This document shows positions 27,456 to 35,852 of a DNA stretch of 64,000 nucleotides, piece after piece; within the stretch, counting starts at the first letter, position 1, and each line of letters begins with the position of its first letter. The translations under genes were made by a program, and so were the position numbers. The DNA lies in assembly GCF_018408855.1 (NCBI RefSeq), contig NZ_AP024326.1:744001-808000 (forward strand), in the 5' to 3' direction. Under the pieces are notes generated by a model. It made no database searches. It saw only the letters and a list, made by a program, of their open reading frames with translations, and was not told where the DNA came from. Source of the stretch: Caballeronia sp. NK8. Its GTDB lineage: Bacteria; Pseudomonadota; Gammaproteobacteria; Burkholderiales; Burkholderiaceae.

Positions 27456-28379
27456 ATGCCGATAGATTTGTGGCTTTCCGATCCCGAGGCAGCCTATTCC
27501 GCATGGCAACGTACCGAGGCGACCAGCGCAGATCGGCGTGCGTTTGCCGACCAGTCCGTCGTCCAGCATTGCTCGATGTTTTCTCGATTTAACGACTATC
27601 TGTTGGCGCGTCGTCAAAGTGTGACCACCTTCGGATCCGACCATATCCAAGGATTCTTTGATGAGCTTGCGAACGACTGTCAGCCCGGCACGACGACACG
27701 GCATCGATATCTCAAACTGATCGATCGGTTCGCGCGACACCTGGTTGCGATCGAGTTGCGCGCAGCGAATCCCGCCACCGAAATGCTGGCTCACGAGCAC
27801 TGGCCGGACGAAGAACCGACACCAATCTATCTGTCAGAAGAGGATGACAAGCGACTGCAGGCTGTTTGCGGTTTGACGAACTCCGAGTCAGGCAAAGACC
27901 TGCGGAACACGGCAATCGTGGCGCTTTTTCTCAGCTGTGGTGTCACGGCTGCCGAACTAAGCCTCCTTCGCGGGCAAGACCTTGACATGGAAGGCTTGCG
28001 GCCTAGCCTGTTGGTGCAAAAGCACGGACCACGTTTGGCTCGATGTGTTCCGGTCGACCGCTTCGCTTACGACATTCTCCGTGCGTATCATCACGTCCGG
28101 ACCGAGTCGATGTGCCCGACCGAATGGCTCTTCGTCGCAACGAGCGGCGGTAAGCCGATGAAACCGGATACGCTGGTGAAGTGCGTTCGCACCGCTCTGC
28201 GACGCGCCGGACTGTCAGCGGCCGATGAGAGTCCTCGACTGCTCCGCAATACCTATGGCCGTCGGCACATTGCGGCTGGTGGAACCAATGAACAGGTCAG
28301 CAATCTGCTGGGGCTGTCGAGCCACCGCACGGTGACCCGACTGCGACAAACCATGGAACCGACGAGCATCGTCGGCTAA
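27456..28379 (+). CDS. Tyrosine-recombinase-like protein, probably catalytically dead
   Basis: 307 residues with an N-terminal SAM-like core-binding domain (FADQSVVQHCSMFSRFNDYL) and a C-terminal phage-integrase fold. The catalytic set is largely gone. The first Arg is Thr164 (CGVTAAEL instead of GLRxSEL). The HxLR motif is RLLR (261-264), keeping only Arg264. The LLGH histidine is Leu287 (LLGLSS), and the tyrosine position about nine residues on is Leu296. Length and fold are otherwise intact, so it looks maintained as a DNA-binding or structural protein. A small gene follows 39 bases on. Confidence 0.8.
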   Translation: MPIDLWLSDPEAAYSAWQRTEATSADRRAFADQSVVQHCSMFSRFNDYLLARRQSVTTFGSDHIQGFFDELANDCQPGTTTRHRYLKLIDRFARHLVAIELRAANPATEMLAHEHWPDEEPTPIYLSEEDDKRLQAVCGLTNSESGKDLRNTAIVALFLSCGVTAAELSLLRGQDLDMEGLRPSLLVQKHGPRLARCVPVDRFAYDILRAYHHVRTESMCPTEWLFVATSGGKPMKPDTLVKCVRTALRRAGLSAADESPRLLRNTYGRRHIAAGGTNEQVSNLLGLSSHRTVTRLRQTMEPTSIVG

Positions 28380-28418
28380 CGACGTCGAAGAGAGATCGAA
28401 CGATGAAAAGATGAAAAG

Positions 28419-28640
28419 ATGATCCTTGAGGATCAGATCAATCGGTGGGCTTCGGAGATGACGACGCTTGCCGAGAAAATAGCCGCCGCAAAGGGCGCTC
28501 CGTGCGCGCTGCTGCTCATTACGCCGCAGGGCGATTACGAAAATGTTGCACCGGAATTAATTGCGGAAGACGCCTTGCGCGTCGTCAATCAGGGATGGCC
28601 GGAAGGCTTTGACGTCGAAATCCTCAATCGATCGAAGTAG
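28419..28640 (+). CDS. Small hypothetical protein (73 aa)
   Basis: 73 residues: an N-terminal helix (LEDQINRWASEMTTLAEKIA), a beta-strand CALLLITPQGDYE and a short acidic C-terminus. No family is recognised. It follows the recombinase-like gene closely on the same strand, so the two may form an operon. The region before the ATG is a GATGAAAA direct repeat and not a textbook ribosome site. Confidence 0.55.
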   Translation: MILEDQINRWASEMTTLAEKIAAAKGAPCALLLITPQGDYENVAPELIAEDALRVVNQGWPEGFDVEILNRSK

Positions 28641-28818
28641 AACCTGGCCGAAGGTTGCACGCAGAGGCATGCCGCTCGTGCAAGGCGTCCCCGACAACGG
28701 TACAGGCAGACGGCTAGTAATTCGGGACGAGACATCGGTAACCGGCTTGCCACGCTCATCGGCTCACAATGCCCGGATTGGCGCAGCTTTCGTAGCATGC
28801 CAATCATTTTTAGCTCTT

Positions 28819-29181
28819 TCAGTCGACGAGTGCCGGTTCGGGCTCGTCTGGCTTGTCGCCGGGCGGCGGCTTCAACCCAGCAAGCGCACTATGCCGAAGA
28901 TTTTGCTCCATGAGCAATAGTCGAATCTTCTCCAGCGCAACCAGTTGGCCGAGATCCTCTTCCTCCCATGCCTTCTGCACCAAGGCAAAGTAGTCACCGA
29001 TCTCGCGGATCGCCTCGCGCGCTTGCGCGATCTCCAACAGCATGCGCTGAACCTCTGAGTTTCCGCGGTATTTCAGCCAGAGCGCCCTGCCCTCATTGAC
29101 GCCCACGGGCTCGAAACGCGGGAGCTTGCGTTTCATCGCAGCCGCATCGCGGTCAGCACATTCGTCGGCAACATCATTCAA
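28819..29181 (-). CDS. Hypothetical helical protein
   Basis: 120 residues from a TTG (GAGG upstream), or 105 from the ATG at 29136. The sequence is mainly alpha-helical and charged: EGRALWLKYRGNSEVQRMLL, IAQAREAIREIGDYFALVQ, EEEDLGQLVALEKIRLLL, with a disordered proline-rich tail. No domain recognised. It stands alone and is convergent with the recombinase-associated pair. Confidence 0.6.
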   Translation of the reverse strand: MNDVADECADRDAAAMKRKLPRFEPVGVNEGRALWLKYRGNSEVQRMLLEIAQAREAIREIGDYFALVQKAWEEEDLGQLVALEKIRLLLMEQNLRHSALAGLKPPPGDKPDEPEPALVD

Positions 29182-29436
29182 CTACCCCCGCTTCCTCAGA
29201 ACTCGTTGGCCGTAATCCTATGGAAGAACGAGACAGGTGCCGTCTCAATTGCGAAATTCGAAGCCCGCGGGCGGGGGCAGCGTGAGATGGAAAGCTCGAT
29301 GGTTGCAGAGGTTGATACGCGCGGCTTTGGAGAGGTTGGCAGCCTTGACTTACGCAAGGTAGGCCTAGTCTCGGAGATGCGCCGAATCGTGGTGGCTCGG
29401 ACCGGCGCGTCACTCAACGCTCTTAATCAGGCCAAT

Positions 29437-29766
29437 ATGACCTACACCATCGATCCCTTCAGCATCCAGTTCACCGAGACACGACGCGGCTTCAACGCGA
29501 CCGGCAAGATCCTGCTGGACGGCAAAGTCGTCGGGACAATCAACGACTTTGCCGAAAAGATCGTCACCGATGTTTTCTTCGACTCGGAACAAGACCGGGC
29601 AGCTTTCGCAACCGAAGCACGGCGCGTGATGGTGAGCGTTTTTGGGAAGACGGATCACAACGACAGCGTGTTCGTTTCCGAGTATGCCCGCTGCCTGCTT
29701 GAACAGGCGGAAGAATGGCTACTCACGCAGTCCCAAGATCATGAGCCTCCAAACCTTGATCATTGA
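29437..29766 (+). CDS. Hypothetical protein
   Basis: 109 residues from the ATG at 29437. The frame stays open upstream to 29206, with other possible starts at 29206 (TTG) and 29287 (ATG), but high third-position GC begins only near 29437. A beta-rich start (YTIDPFSIQFTETRRGFNAT, KILLDGKVVGTINDF) is followed by a helical C-terminus (FVSEYARCLLEQAEEWLL). No family recognised. Convergent with the next gene. Confidence 0.5.
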   Translation: MTYTIDPFSIQFTETRRGFNATGKILLDGKVVGTINDFAEKIVTDVFFDSEQDRAAFATEARRVMVSVFGKTDHNDSVFVSEYARCLLEQAEEWLLTQSQDHEPPNLDH

Positions 29767-29860
29767 CAACGAAACGCTTTCGAAGAGCGTCGTAGCGGCT
29801 CGCGACGCTCACTGGGTCATGATGAGATCGCTACCGGGCCGCGACGGATCACCTAGTTCC

Positions 29861-30247
29861 TTAGCGCGCAGCTACGATCATCTTGTCCAGACGCTCAGTC
29901 GCCGCGACGACTTCAGAGAAGCGAACTTCCCGCAGTTGGCGATCGTGTTCGTTGACGATGACAGTGAGCGACTTGATGATCGTCTCGTCGACGTTCCATT
30001 CGCCAGTTTTCTTACCCTCGTCCAGTACCGAAAGCACGGCTTCCTCGACCTGACGGACGCAGCTCAGTGGAAGCAGGCCGTGCCCCGACTCGGTAAGGAA
30101 GCTCGTCAGCAGGACGGCGTGTGCAAGAACGGTCATCTCCCGACTGGCGGCACGCCGCGATCGCGCCGCTTCGAGTGCAAGTCGCGTCTGCAGACAGAGT
30201 CCGTCGGCGTCCTGCTGCGGCATCGGCCTTTGACGGAACGCGCGCAT
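29861..30247 (-). CDS. Hypothetical helical protein, possibly 5'-frameshifted
   Basis: 128 residues, helical, ending VIVNEHDRQLREVRFSEVVA. Members I recognise by shape (central VLAHAVLLTSFLTESGHGLL, then a DETIIKSLTVIVNEHD region) usually start with a basic KRKSPKRNARV leader. Here that leader is present in another frame from 30284 (MPVSRKRKSPKRNARV), one base out of register. Either translation begins at the ATG at 30247 or an extra base has broken the native start. Function unknown. Confidence 0.6.
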   Translation of the reverse strand: MRAFRQRPMPQQDADGLCLQTRLALEAARSRRAASREMTVLAHAVLLTSFLTESGHGLLPLSCVRQVEEAVLSVLDEGKKTGEWNVDETIIKSLTVIVNEHDRQLREVRFSEVVAATERLDKMIVAAR

Positions 30248-30326
30248 TCCGCTTTGGAGACTTCCGCTTCCTAGAGACGGGCATGATGTCGAACGTCTTC
30301 TCGCTGACTAGACTAACAGCGTTGAC

Positions 30327-31034
30327 TCACTGCGGCACAATGGCAGGCTCACCAGCGGCCGACGCTGCGTGTGACGAACGCGGCGCAGCCCGGTGCTGAC
30401 CGAGGGGATCTTGATGCGCTTGGCGCTTCTCGTTCGCGGTCGAAATGAACGTCATTAGCTCGCGAGTCAGATCCGCATCCTTCGCACCGGGGCGCCACGG
30501 CACGCAGCCGTGCTTCTTTCGAGTTTCTCGTGCCAAGACGAGCGCGTCTCGCGCCGCCTTCGCGCTCTCAAAGCTCACCTCTTCGCAATAGGCGGACGGA
30601 TCGCCAAACTCGGCGAACGAGTCCAGGTCGCTTCGACCCGCATGCACATTGGCCGGAAAGTCACGCAGTTCCGATACGACGCGATGGCTGAGCCTGGTCC
30701 ACTGAATACGTTCAGGGAACGAGAATGGTGGCAGCATCGCGCTTTTTGCGGCGTCACTGTTTCCCGAGCGCGCGAGCTCGGCGCGTGCCCAGTCGGCGCG
30801 GTGCATCATGGAACGGCACTCGCGCGCATAGCCTTCGAGCGAGATCGCGACTTCCAGCGCGACGTCGCGCCGCTCTCGTCGCAGGACGATTCGATTCCTC
30901 AACCCCTGCATCAACAAAACGACGATGGAACTCACGGCACTCGAAGCGCCGACGATTCCTAGCCAACTCGGCCAGTTCGGCAACTCGATGTGCGTCAGAA
31001 ATGCCGGCAGCTGCTGCCACTGCGCTTGCCACAT
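30327..31034 (-). CDS. Single-pass membrane protein, unknown function
   Basis: 235 residues. One N-terminal hydrophobic segment (WLGIVGASSAVSSIVVLLMQ, about 24-44) anchors a cytoplasmic, mostly helical domain with RNRIVLRRERRD just after the membrane. The C-terminal ~35 residues are polar and alanine/glutamine-rich, probably disordered. GAGGA precedes the ATG by 8 bases. Small membrane-anchored proteins of this shape recur in Burkholderiaceae accessory regions, without known function. Confidence 0.7.
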   Translation of the reverse strand: MWQAQWQQLPAFLTHIELPNWPSWLGIVGASSAVSSIVVLLMQGLRNRIVLRRERRDVALEVAISLEGYARECRSMMHRADWARAELARSGNSDAAKSAMLPPFSFPERIQWTRLSHRVVSELRDFPANVHAGRSDLDSFAEFGDPSAYCEEVSFESAKAARDALVLARETRKKHGCVPWRPGAKDADLTRELMTFISTANEKRQAHQDPLGQHRAAPRSSHAASAAGEPAIVPQ

Positions 31035-31294
31035 GGCCAGTCCTCGAAGTTTGGGAGGAGAAAGTATAAGGACTTCTGCTCGCTCAACTTATATCGGGGA
31101 AACCACCGGCTATCCAATGTAGGGAACACGCGACGGTGACTTCCCGCAATCCTTTGATGATGGTATTCGCTGGATGGCGATTGACGAGAGCGCAGCAGGA
31201 TTAAGCGATCGTTCAAAAAAGGTAAATCTTCAACTGATCGATTTTTTTCTGCAGTACGCTAGTTTTACTCGCACAAATAAAGGGGACAGATAGA

Positions 31295-31525
31295 ATGATT
31301 TTCTATCATCATGGTGCAGCCATTCAGCCGTCGGTCACCCGTGTCGGGCGAGCCTTTGCTGCCCGCGCGTCTATCCTCGAAGAAGACGGCGAAGCGACCT
31401 CCCTCGGGGATCTCGGGTTGTTTGCGAGCAAAGACGGTGCGTACCGCTTCGCGATTCGCTGCGCGTTTGCATTTGTTGACGGTGAGACGCTCCCTCTTCC
31501 GCCCTTCAGGATTACGCACCAGTAA
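31295..31525 (+). CDS. Small hypothetical protein (76 aa)
   Basis: 76 residues with an AAGGGGA ribosome site 8 bases ahead. The sequence (MIFYHHGAAIQPSVTRVGRA, EDGEATSLGDLGLFASKDGA, FAIRCAFAFVDGETLPLP) looks like a small beta-rich domain. No family recognised. A longer open frame on the opposite strand (31265-31531) is rejected for lack of a start site. It is the only plus-strand gene between two minus-strand groups. Confidence 0.65.
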   Translation: MIFYHHGAAIQPSVTRVGRAFAARASILEEDGEATSLGDLGLFASKDGAYRFAIRCAFAFVDGETLPLPPFRITHQ

Positions 31526-31688
31526 TCGCATGACAGATGCGTGAATTAGCAGCGATTACGCGGGACCTTACTTATTTCCGTCGCTAGGCTTTCGTTTGCC
31601 GAGGCTAAATCGTGTTCATCAAACTCGAGCATGAGGACGCTGGAATGCGTGCAACACTCAAGCTCCATCCGTTTCTTTTGGTCGAGCA

Positions 31689-31865
31689 CTAATCATGGTT
31701 GCGGAGTGTCGAAAGCGCTTCTTCCAGAACTTCGGCGGCCTCAAAATGAAGATCTACGCCCGCATCATCAAGCGGACCACCAGAAGGCATGCGGCGAGAC
31801 TCGGCAGAATCACGCAGGACGTTGATCGCAGCGCCTAGGGCGAGTGCGGTGGTCAGTTGCCTCAT
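31689..31865 (-). CDS. Small protein, 58 aa
   Basis: 58 residues: MRQLTTALALGAAINVLRDS, a short turn, and an acidic helix DLHFEAAEVLEEALSTLRN. GGAGAGG sits 7 bases before the ATG, a strong signal. A frame running further upstream to 32000 overlaps the SRAP gene and is not needed. It begins 71 bases after the SRAP stop on the same strand, so co-transcription is likely. Function unknown. Confidence 0.65.
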   Translation of the reverse strand: MRQLTTALALGAAINVLRDSAESRRMPSGGPLDDAGVDLHFEAAEVLEEALSTLRNHD

Positions 31866-31935
31866 TTTTGTGCCTCTCCACTCACTCCGTTCGATAACAG
31901 CTGGCTCGGCAGATCTGGACAGTTTTTGCTCGTAT

Positions 31936-32895
31936 CTATGCAGCAAGCTGGTGCTCGTAATACGGCCTATCGCGATCATCGAGGATGGCGTACATCGCAT
32001 CCAGGTTTGACGCCTTCGGATTCAGCCATGCCGGGATGTTTTCGATTTTGATTGGAATGATGCAGCGATCATGGCCGGCGGCCTCGACCTCAGGCGGAGG
32101 CTCGTCCGTAATGGCTGCGAACGAGAGCAAATCCGGTTGGCCCGGCGCGCTCCAATGCGACCAAAGACAAGCGACGTGCATCAGCTGACGGTTGCTCGGT
32201 CGAAACTCGAGGACGATGTTTTCGTTCCGCTCGTGCGTCTCAAGCAGCGTATTCTCGTACTTTGCTCGTTTGACGTTCTCGTAAAAGACGTCGACCAGCA
32301 TGACGCCGTGTGATACGCCAAAGCACGGTTTCCAGAACCCTTCGAGATTGTCGCGCCGGGCGTTGTAGGTGCCGGGGAAGCGCGCGTCGTAGTTGGCAGG
32401 CTTTCCCGCAATGCGGCACTGATAGCGCATCGGTTTCACGACGTACTGTCCGTCCTCGACCACGAGCACGGGCGCGTAATGACCGGGGAAAATCCGCGAG
32501 TCGCGGTCTTGCGGCGTCGTTCGACTCAAGTCCTCAAGCCTGCGTAGATTCGAGTCGATCTTCTCCGTCGCAATGCGACGACTTTCACTCGCGGCCTTGG
32601 TGATTTTCGTCTCCAAGGCGCGCTCAGCATCGGCGAGACGCTTGCGCTGTTTAAAGAGATCCTGTTCGAGCGTAGCCGCCTGCTCAGCGTTGAATCGATC
32701 GATGAATTGCCTGATCTGGCGCTCGTCGTCCGTCTGCGTGTCGACGAACGCGTCTTCCATCGCCTTCGGAATCTTCGCCTTGCTGCCTTCGGCACGCTCC
32801 CAGAACAGGCGTGCGAACTCGCGGATGTCCATCTGCGCGCCGAACATCTTCACGTACTTGCGATAGTCCGCCTGAATTTGCGCCGAATAGCACAT
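31936..32895 (-). CDS. SOS response-associated peptidase-like (SRAP/HMCES) protein
   Basis: 319 residues. Met1-Cys2 (MCYSAQ) supplies the catalytic Cys2 that cross-links abasic sites in YedK/HMCES. The SRAP core resumes with FPGHYAPVLV, MRYQCRIAGKP, FPGTYNARRDNLEGFW, VDVFYENV (the FYEW glutamate position) and GHDRCIIPIK carrying the active histidine. Between Cys2 and the core there is an inserted ~100-residue segment that reads as a long coiled coil (EQDLFKQRKRLADAERALE). This is the long SRAP branch. AAGGGGA precedes the ATG at 32895. It lies 0.8 kb from the imu SOS cassette. Confidence 0.88.
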   Translation of the reverse strand: MCYSAQIQADYRKYVKMFGAQMDIREFARLFWERAEGSKAKIPKAMEDAFVDTQTDDERQIRQFIDRFNAEQAATLEQDLFKQRKRLADAERALETKITKAASESRRIATEKIDSNLRRLEDLSRTTPQDRDSRIFPGHYAPVLVVEDGQYVVKPMRYQCRIAGKPANYDARFPGTYNARRDNLEGFWKPCFGVSHGVMLVDVFYENVKRAKYENTLLETHERNENIVLEFRPSNRQLMHVACLWSHWSAPGQPDLLSFAAITDEPPPEVEAAGHDRCIIPIKIENIPAWLNPKASNLDAMYAILDDRDRPYYEHQLAA

Positions 32896-32921
32896 GGCCG
32901 TCCCCTTCGAACTCGATCTGT

Positions 32922-33278
32922 TTATGTTGCAGTGCCCGTTGCCTCGCGGCACAGTCTCATCATCTTCTGCACCACGGTGCTCGCATGGTTTAGCCCCATG
33001 TCGCCGGTAAAGAGCGCCTGCACGTCCGATTGGCGCACGGCGATGCCCGCTCCCTTCAGGTCGCGTCGAGCGATTTTGAAGGCCAATTGGCCGATGCGGA
33101 TCCGCTCAAGCCAATGCATCGTGACGAGGTTGCGCTTGAGCCAGATTCGGCAGCTCTCAACGACATGATCCACGCGCCATTCTTGCGTCAGCGCGTAGGA
33201 GGCAGCAACCGTTGCCACCAGAAAACACAGTAGATCGGCTCGCGCCCCTTCCAGTTCATGGATGTCCGGTTTGTTCAT
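32922..33278 (-). CDS. Hypothetical helical protein
   Basis: 118 residues from the ATG at 33278 (GGGAGCGAA upstream). Mainly helical: LEGARADLLCFLVATVAASY, HVVESCRIWLKRNLVTMHWL, SDVQALFTGDMGLNHASTVV. One short hydrophobic stretch (LLCFLVATVAAS) could be a membrane segment but is broken by polar residues. No family known. It sits 26 bases upstream of the SRAP gene on the same strand, so the two are probably co-transcribed. Confidence 0.65.
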   Translation of the reverse strand: MNKPDIHELEGARADLLCFLVATVAASYALTQEWRVDHVVESCRIWLKRNLVTMHWLERIRIGQLAFKIARRDLKGAGIAVRQSDVQALFTGDMGLNHASTVVQKMMRLCREATGTAT

Positions 33279-33343
33279 TTCGCTCCCTGCATGTTTCCAA
33301 CACACCTGCGGTTAGAGGCAGGTGCGGACGAAGCTCGCGACTT

Positions 33344-33742
33344 TCAACCGCGCGGGACCCGGGCCTCGCTCGCTGCAACGCGGTCCCGTCGCGCGGCACG
33401 AACTATCGCACCCCTTGCAATATGCCGATCGAGCACCTTGGAGTCGACTAACCAGAAAATGAAGTTCTCCGTCGACTTCGTCCCGACCGTTCGCCAATTC
33501 TCTCGCGCGAAAAAAATCAACTCGCCCGCATTGCCTCGGGCAGCGGCCTCATCGATCGTTGCATCCCAAAAGCCTCGCGCAGCTTGCCAGCGAAGCCCGC
33601 GAACTTCGGCGTTGGGTGCTTCCGCAAGATCATCTACTCCTGGTTCTTCCCGCGCAATCAAATAGGGGCAATTCGCCGTTTCAGTTTTTTGAGCTAAGAT
33701 ACTGTATAAATATACAGTACTCGGATCAACCCCTTTCATCAT
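33344..33742 (-). CDS. Hypothetical protein divergent from imuA
   Basis: The frame is open to 33742, giving 132 residues, but its 5' end crosses the LexA box and overlaps the imuA start. A TTG at 33661 (LIAREEPGVDDLAE, about 105 residues) is a more natural start. The body reads VRGLRWQAARGFWDATIDEA, ELIFFARENWRTVGTKSTEN and IFWLVDSKVLDRH. No family recognised. If expressed from the shared divergent promoter it would be SOS-controlled together with the mutagenesis cassette. Confidence 0.55.
   Translation of the reverse strand: MMKGVDPSTVYLYSILAQKTETANCPYLIAREEPGVDDLAEAPNAEVRGLRWQAARGFWDATIDEAAARGNAGELIFFARENWRTVGTKSTENFIFWLVDSKVLDRHIARGAIVRAARRDRVAASEARVPRG
33700..33719. promoter_or_regulatory. 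LexA-type SOS box of the imu cassette
   Basis: TACTGTATAAATATACAGTA matches the LexA operator consensus with perfect symmetry in its outer eight bases; the core is CTG (33702-33704), ten bases, CAG (33715-33717). It ends 21 bases before the imuA ATG, and overlaps the frame of the divergent gene. LexA-controlled imuA-imuB-dnaE2 operons are well established in proteobacteria. Confidence 0.92.
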
Positions 33743-34454
33743 GGCCGCTCTGCCTCAACACATCGAGTCCATTCACCCGAGTCTGTGGAAAGGGAACCAG
33801 CTCGCGCGAGCCTATGGCAAGACCATCGACACCGGCTACGCCGCCCTGTCGGCCGAGCTGCCCGGCGGTGGCTGGCCGATTGGCGCACTAGTGGAATTGC
33901 TGGTCCAACAACCGGGGATCGGGGAAATGCGGCTGCTTAAGCCCGCACTGGTGGCCGTGAGCCGGCGCTCGGTCGCGCTGCTGCAGGCGCCGCATGTGCC
34001 GAACAGTCTGGCGTTCGCCTACCTGGGCCTGCCGCTGGACAAACTCATGCTACTGCGGGCGCGAAAAACGGCGGACGCGCTCTGGTGCGCCGAGCGCGTA
34101 CTGAACGCCCGAAGTTGCGGCGCGCTGCTCTTCTGGCAGCAGCACATCCGGTCCGAAGCCTTGAGGCGATTGCATCTGGCGGCCCAAGCAACAGAGACCC
34201 TACTGATTCTGATTCGACCGCTCGCCGCCGCCCAGGATTCGTCGCCGGCAACTTTACGGCTGGGGGTACGGCCTGCCGATGGCGGAATCGTCGTCGATGT
34301 CATAAAGCGACGAGGTCCAACCCGAACCGACCCACTGTCCATCCACCTCCAACCGACTCCGATTCTGCTCAGCCCTCATGGCCGTGTTCGTCGCCATCTT
34401 CTTGCCCCGGCTTTCGCTGGAGGTCTTCCGTCCGAGATGGTCATCTCCGACTGA
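33741..34454 (+). CDS. imuA: ImuA, SulA/RecA-like partner of the mutagenic polymerase
   Basis: 237 residues. The RecA-like fold is recognisable by ELPGGGWPIGALVELLVQQP near the start and PALVAVSRRSVALLQAPHVP after it; no Walker A is complete. ImuA proteins interact with ImuB and RecA at stalled forks during SOS mutagenesis. The gene follows a consensus LexA box, and its end overlaps imuB by 77 bases. No strong ribosome binding site is seen. Confidence 0.92.
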   Translation: MAALPQHIESIHPSLWKGNQLARAYGKTIDTGYAALSAELPGGGWPIGALVELLVQQPGIGEMRLLKPALVAVSRRSVALLQAPHVPNSLAFAYLGLPLDKLMLLRARKTADALWCAERVLNARSCGALLFWQQHIRSEALRRLHLAAQATETLLILIRPLAAAQDSSPATLRLGVRPADGGIVVDVIKRRGPTRTDPLSIHLQPTPILLSPHGRVRRHLLAPAFAGGLPSEMVISD

Positions 34455-35841
34455 ACACGGCTGCGTGGTGCTCGAGCGTGACAAGGTCATCGTGCTGGAT
34501 CAGGCGGCCAGAGACGCCGGGGTGATGGTGGGGATGAAGCGTGGTGGCGTCACGACACTGACAGCCGATGCATTGATGTATGACCGTAGCCCCGCGCGCG
34601 AGCTCGACGTGCAACGCGAAGTCGCTTTCGCGCTGCTGCGCTTCTCGCCTCAAGTGGCCGTGCGCGAAGAAGCAAGCGTTCTCGTTGACGTGACGGCGAG
34701 TCTTCGACTCTTTGGCGGCATCGTGCAAGTCTGTCGGCAGATCCGCGAGACGGTCAAAGCCATCGGCGTCACCGCCCGCATGAGCGTCGCGCCTACGGGG
34801 CAAGGCGCGTGGCTGCTTGCCAAACGCGGTCGCCGGCGCGTGCTCAAGATGAATTCGCTCGAACGCGTTCTGGGCGAGCTGCCTTTCATGGCCGTCCCCG
34901 AGGTCCGCTCCTTCGGCGACTGGTTCAACGGCCTCGGTTGCCGAGTGCTCAACGATATTCGACGCCTGCCGCGTGCAGGTCTCAAAAAGAGGTGTGGCGT
35001 GGATTTACTGGATTCTCTTGACCGCGCCTACGGCCTGTCGCCCGAACTGTACGAGTGGCTGGAGCCGCCTTCCTCTTTCAGCGCGCGCACCGAACTGCCC
35101 GATCGTGTTGAGCACGCGGAGGCCATCCTGTTTTCCGCGCGACGCCTGATCGTGCAGCTAACTGGATGGTTGAGCGCGCAGCAGCTCGCGCTCACGCAGG
35201 CGACCATCACGCTCGAACACGAGCGCGGACGCCAGGCGATCGAACCAACGGTCATCGATATTGCGCTCGCGGAACCCACATGGCACGAGGAACACCTTGT
35301 CCGTCTGCTCAAGGAGCGGCTCGGGCGCGTTGAACTCGAAGCGGCTGTCATCGCGCTTCGACTCACGGCATCGAAAGTACAGCCCGCTGAGCCGCCTAGC
35401 GACTCGCTTTTCCCGGACCCGGGTGGTTCCGCGCAAGATCACAACCGCCTCCTCGAACTGCTGGTGGCTCGTTTGGGTGCGGAAAATGTGCTGCGGCCGG
35501 CGCCGACATCGGATCATCGACCCGAGCAGGCGAATCAATGGGTTCCGGTCCAGGATACGGCCAAAGCATGCACAGCCCCGGCCGAATTGCCCCGTCCGAC
35601 ATGGCTGCTTGACGCGCCCGTGCGACTGATGATCAAGAATCACCGACCGTTCTACGGATCCCCGCTCAAGCTGGTTTCGACGGGCGAACGTATCGAAGCG
35701 GGCTGGCACGATGGAGCGCTGGTCACGCGCGACTACTATGTCGCGGAGGCCGCCGATAAGAGCTGTTACTGGATCTACCGTGAACGACCGAGCGTGAAGA
35801 CTGAGGAAGTCCGCTGGTTCCTTCATGGGCTGTTCGGATAA
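34378..35841 (+). CDS. imuB: ImuB, catalytically inactive Y-family polymerase homolog
   Basis: 487 residues. Y-family palm, fingers and little-finger shape are visible, e.g. ALLRFSPQVAVREEASVLVD, where the catalytic acids of true polymerases are replaced, as in all ImuB proteins. ImuB acts as a scaffold carrying the beta-clamp-binding motif and recruits DnaE2. The start lies inside imuA (overlap 77 bases) and the stop is 11 bases before dnaE2, so the three genes are one transcript. Confidence 0.94.
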   Translation: MAVFVAIFLPRLSLEVFRPRWSSPTEHGCVVLERDKVIVLDQAARDAGVMVGMKRGGVTTLTADALMYDRSPARELDVQREVAFALLRFSPQVAVREEASVLVDVTASLRLFGGIVQVCRQIRETVKAIGVTARMSVAPTGQGAWLLAKRGRRRVLKMNSLERVLGELPFMAVPEVRSFGDWFNGLGCRVLNDIRRLPRAGLKKRCGVDLLDSLDRAYGLSPELYEWLEPPSSFSARTELPDRVEHAEAILFSARRLIVQLTGWLSAQQLALTQATITLEHERGRQAIEPTVIDIALAEPTWHEEHLVRLLKERLGRVELEAAVIALRLTASKVQPAEPPSDSLFPDPGGSAQDHNRLLELLVARLGAENVLRPAPTSDHRPEQANQWVPVQDTAKACTAPAELPRPTWLLDAPVRLMIKNHRPFYGSPLKLVSTGERIEAGWHDGALVTRDYYVAEAADKSCYWIYRERPSVKTEEVRWFLHGLFG

Positions 35842-35852
35842 TCGGTGGCGCC

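Noticed and set aside
32918..32932. CTG...CAG near the SRAP start as a LexA box
   Set aside because: The spacer is nine bases, not ten, and the surrounding bases do not match the operator.
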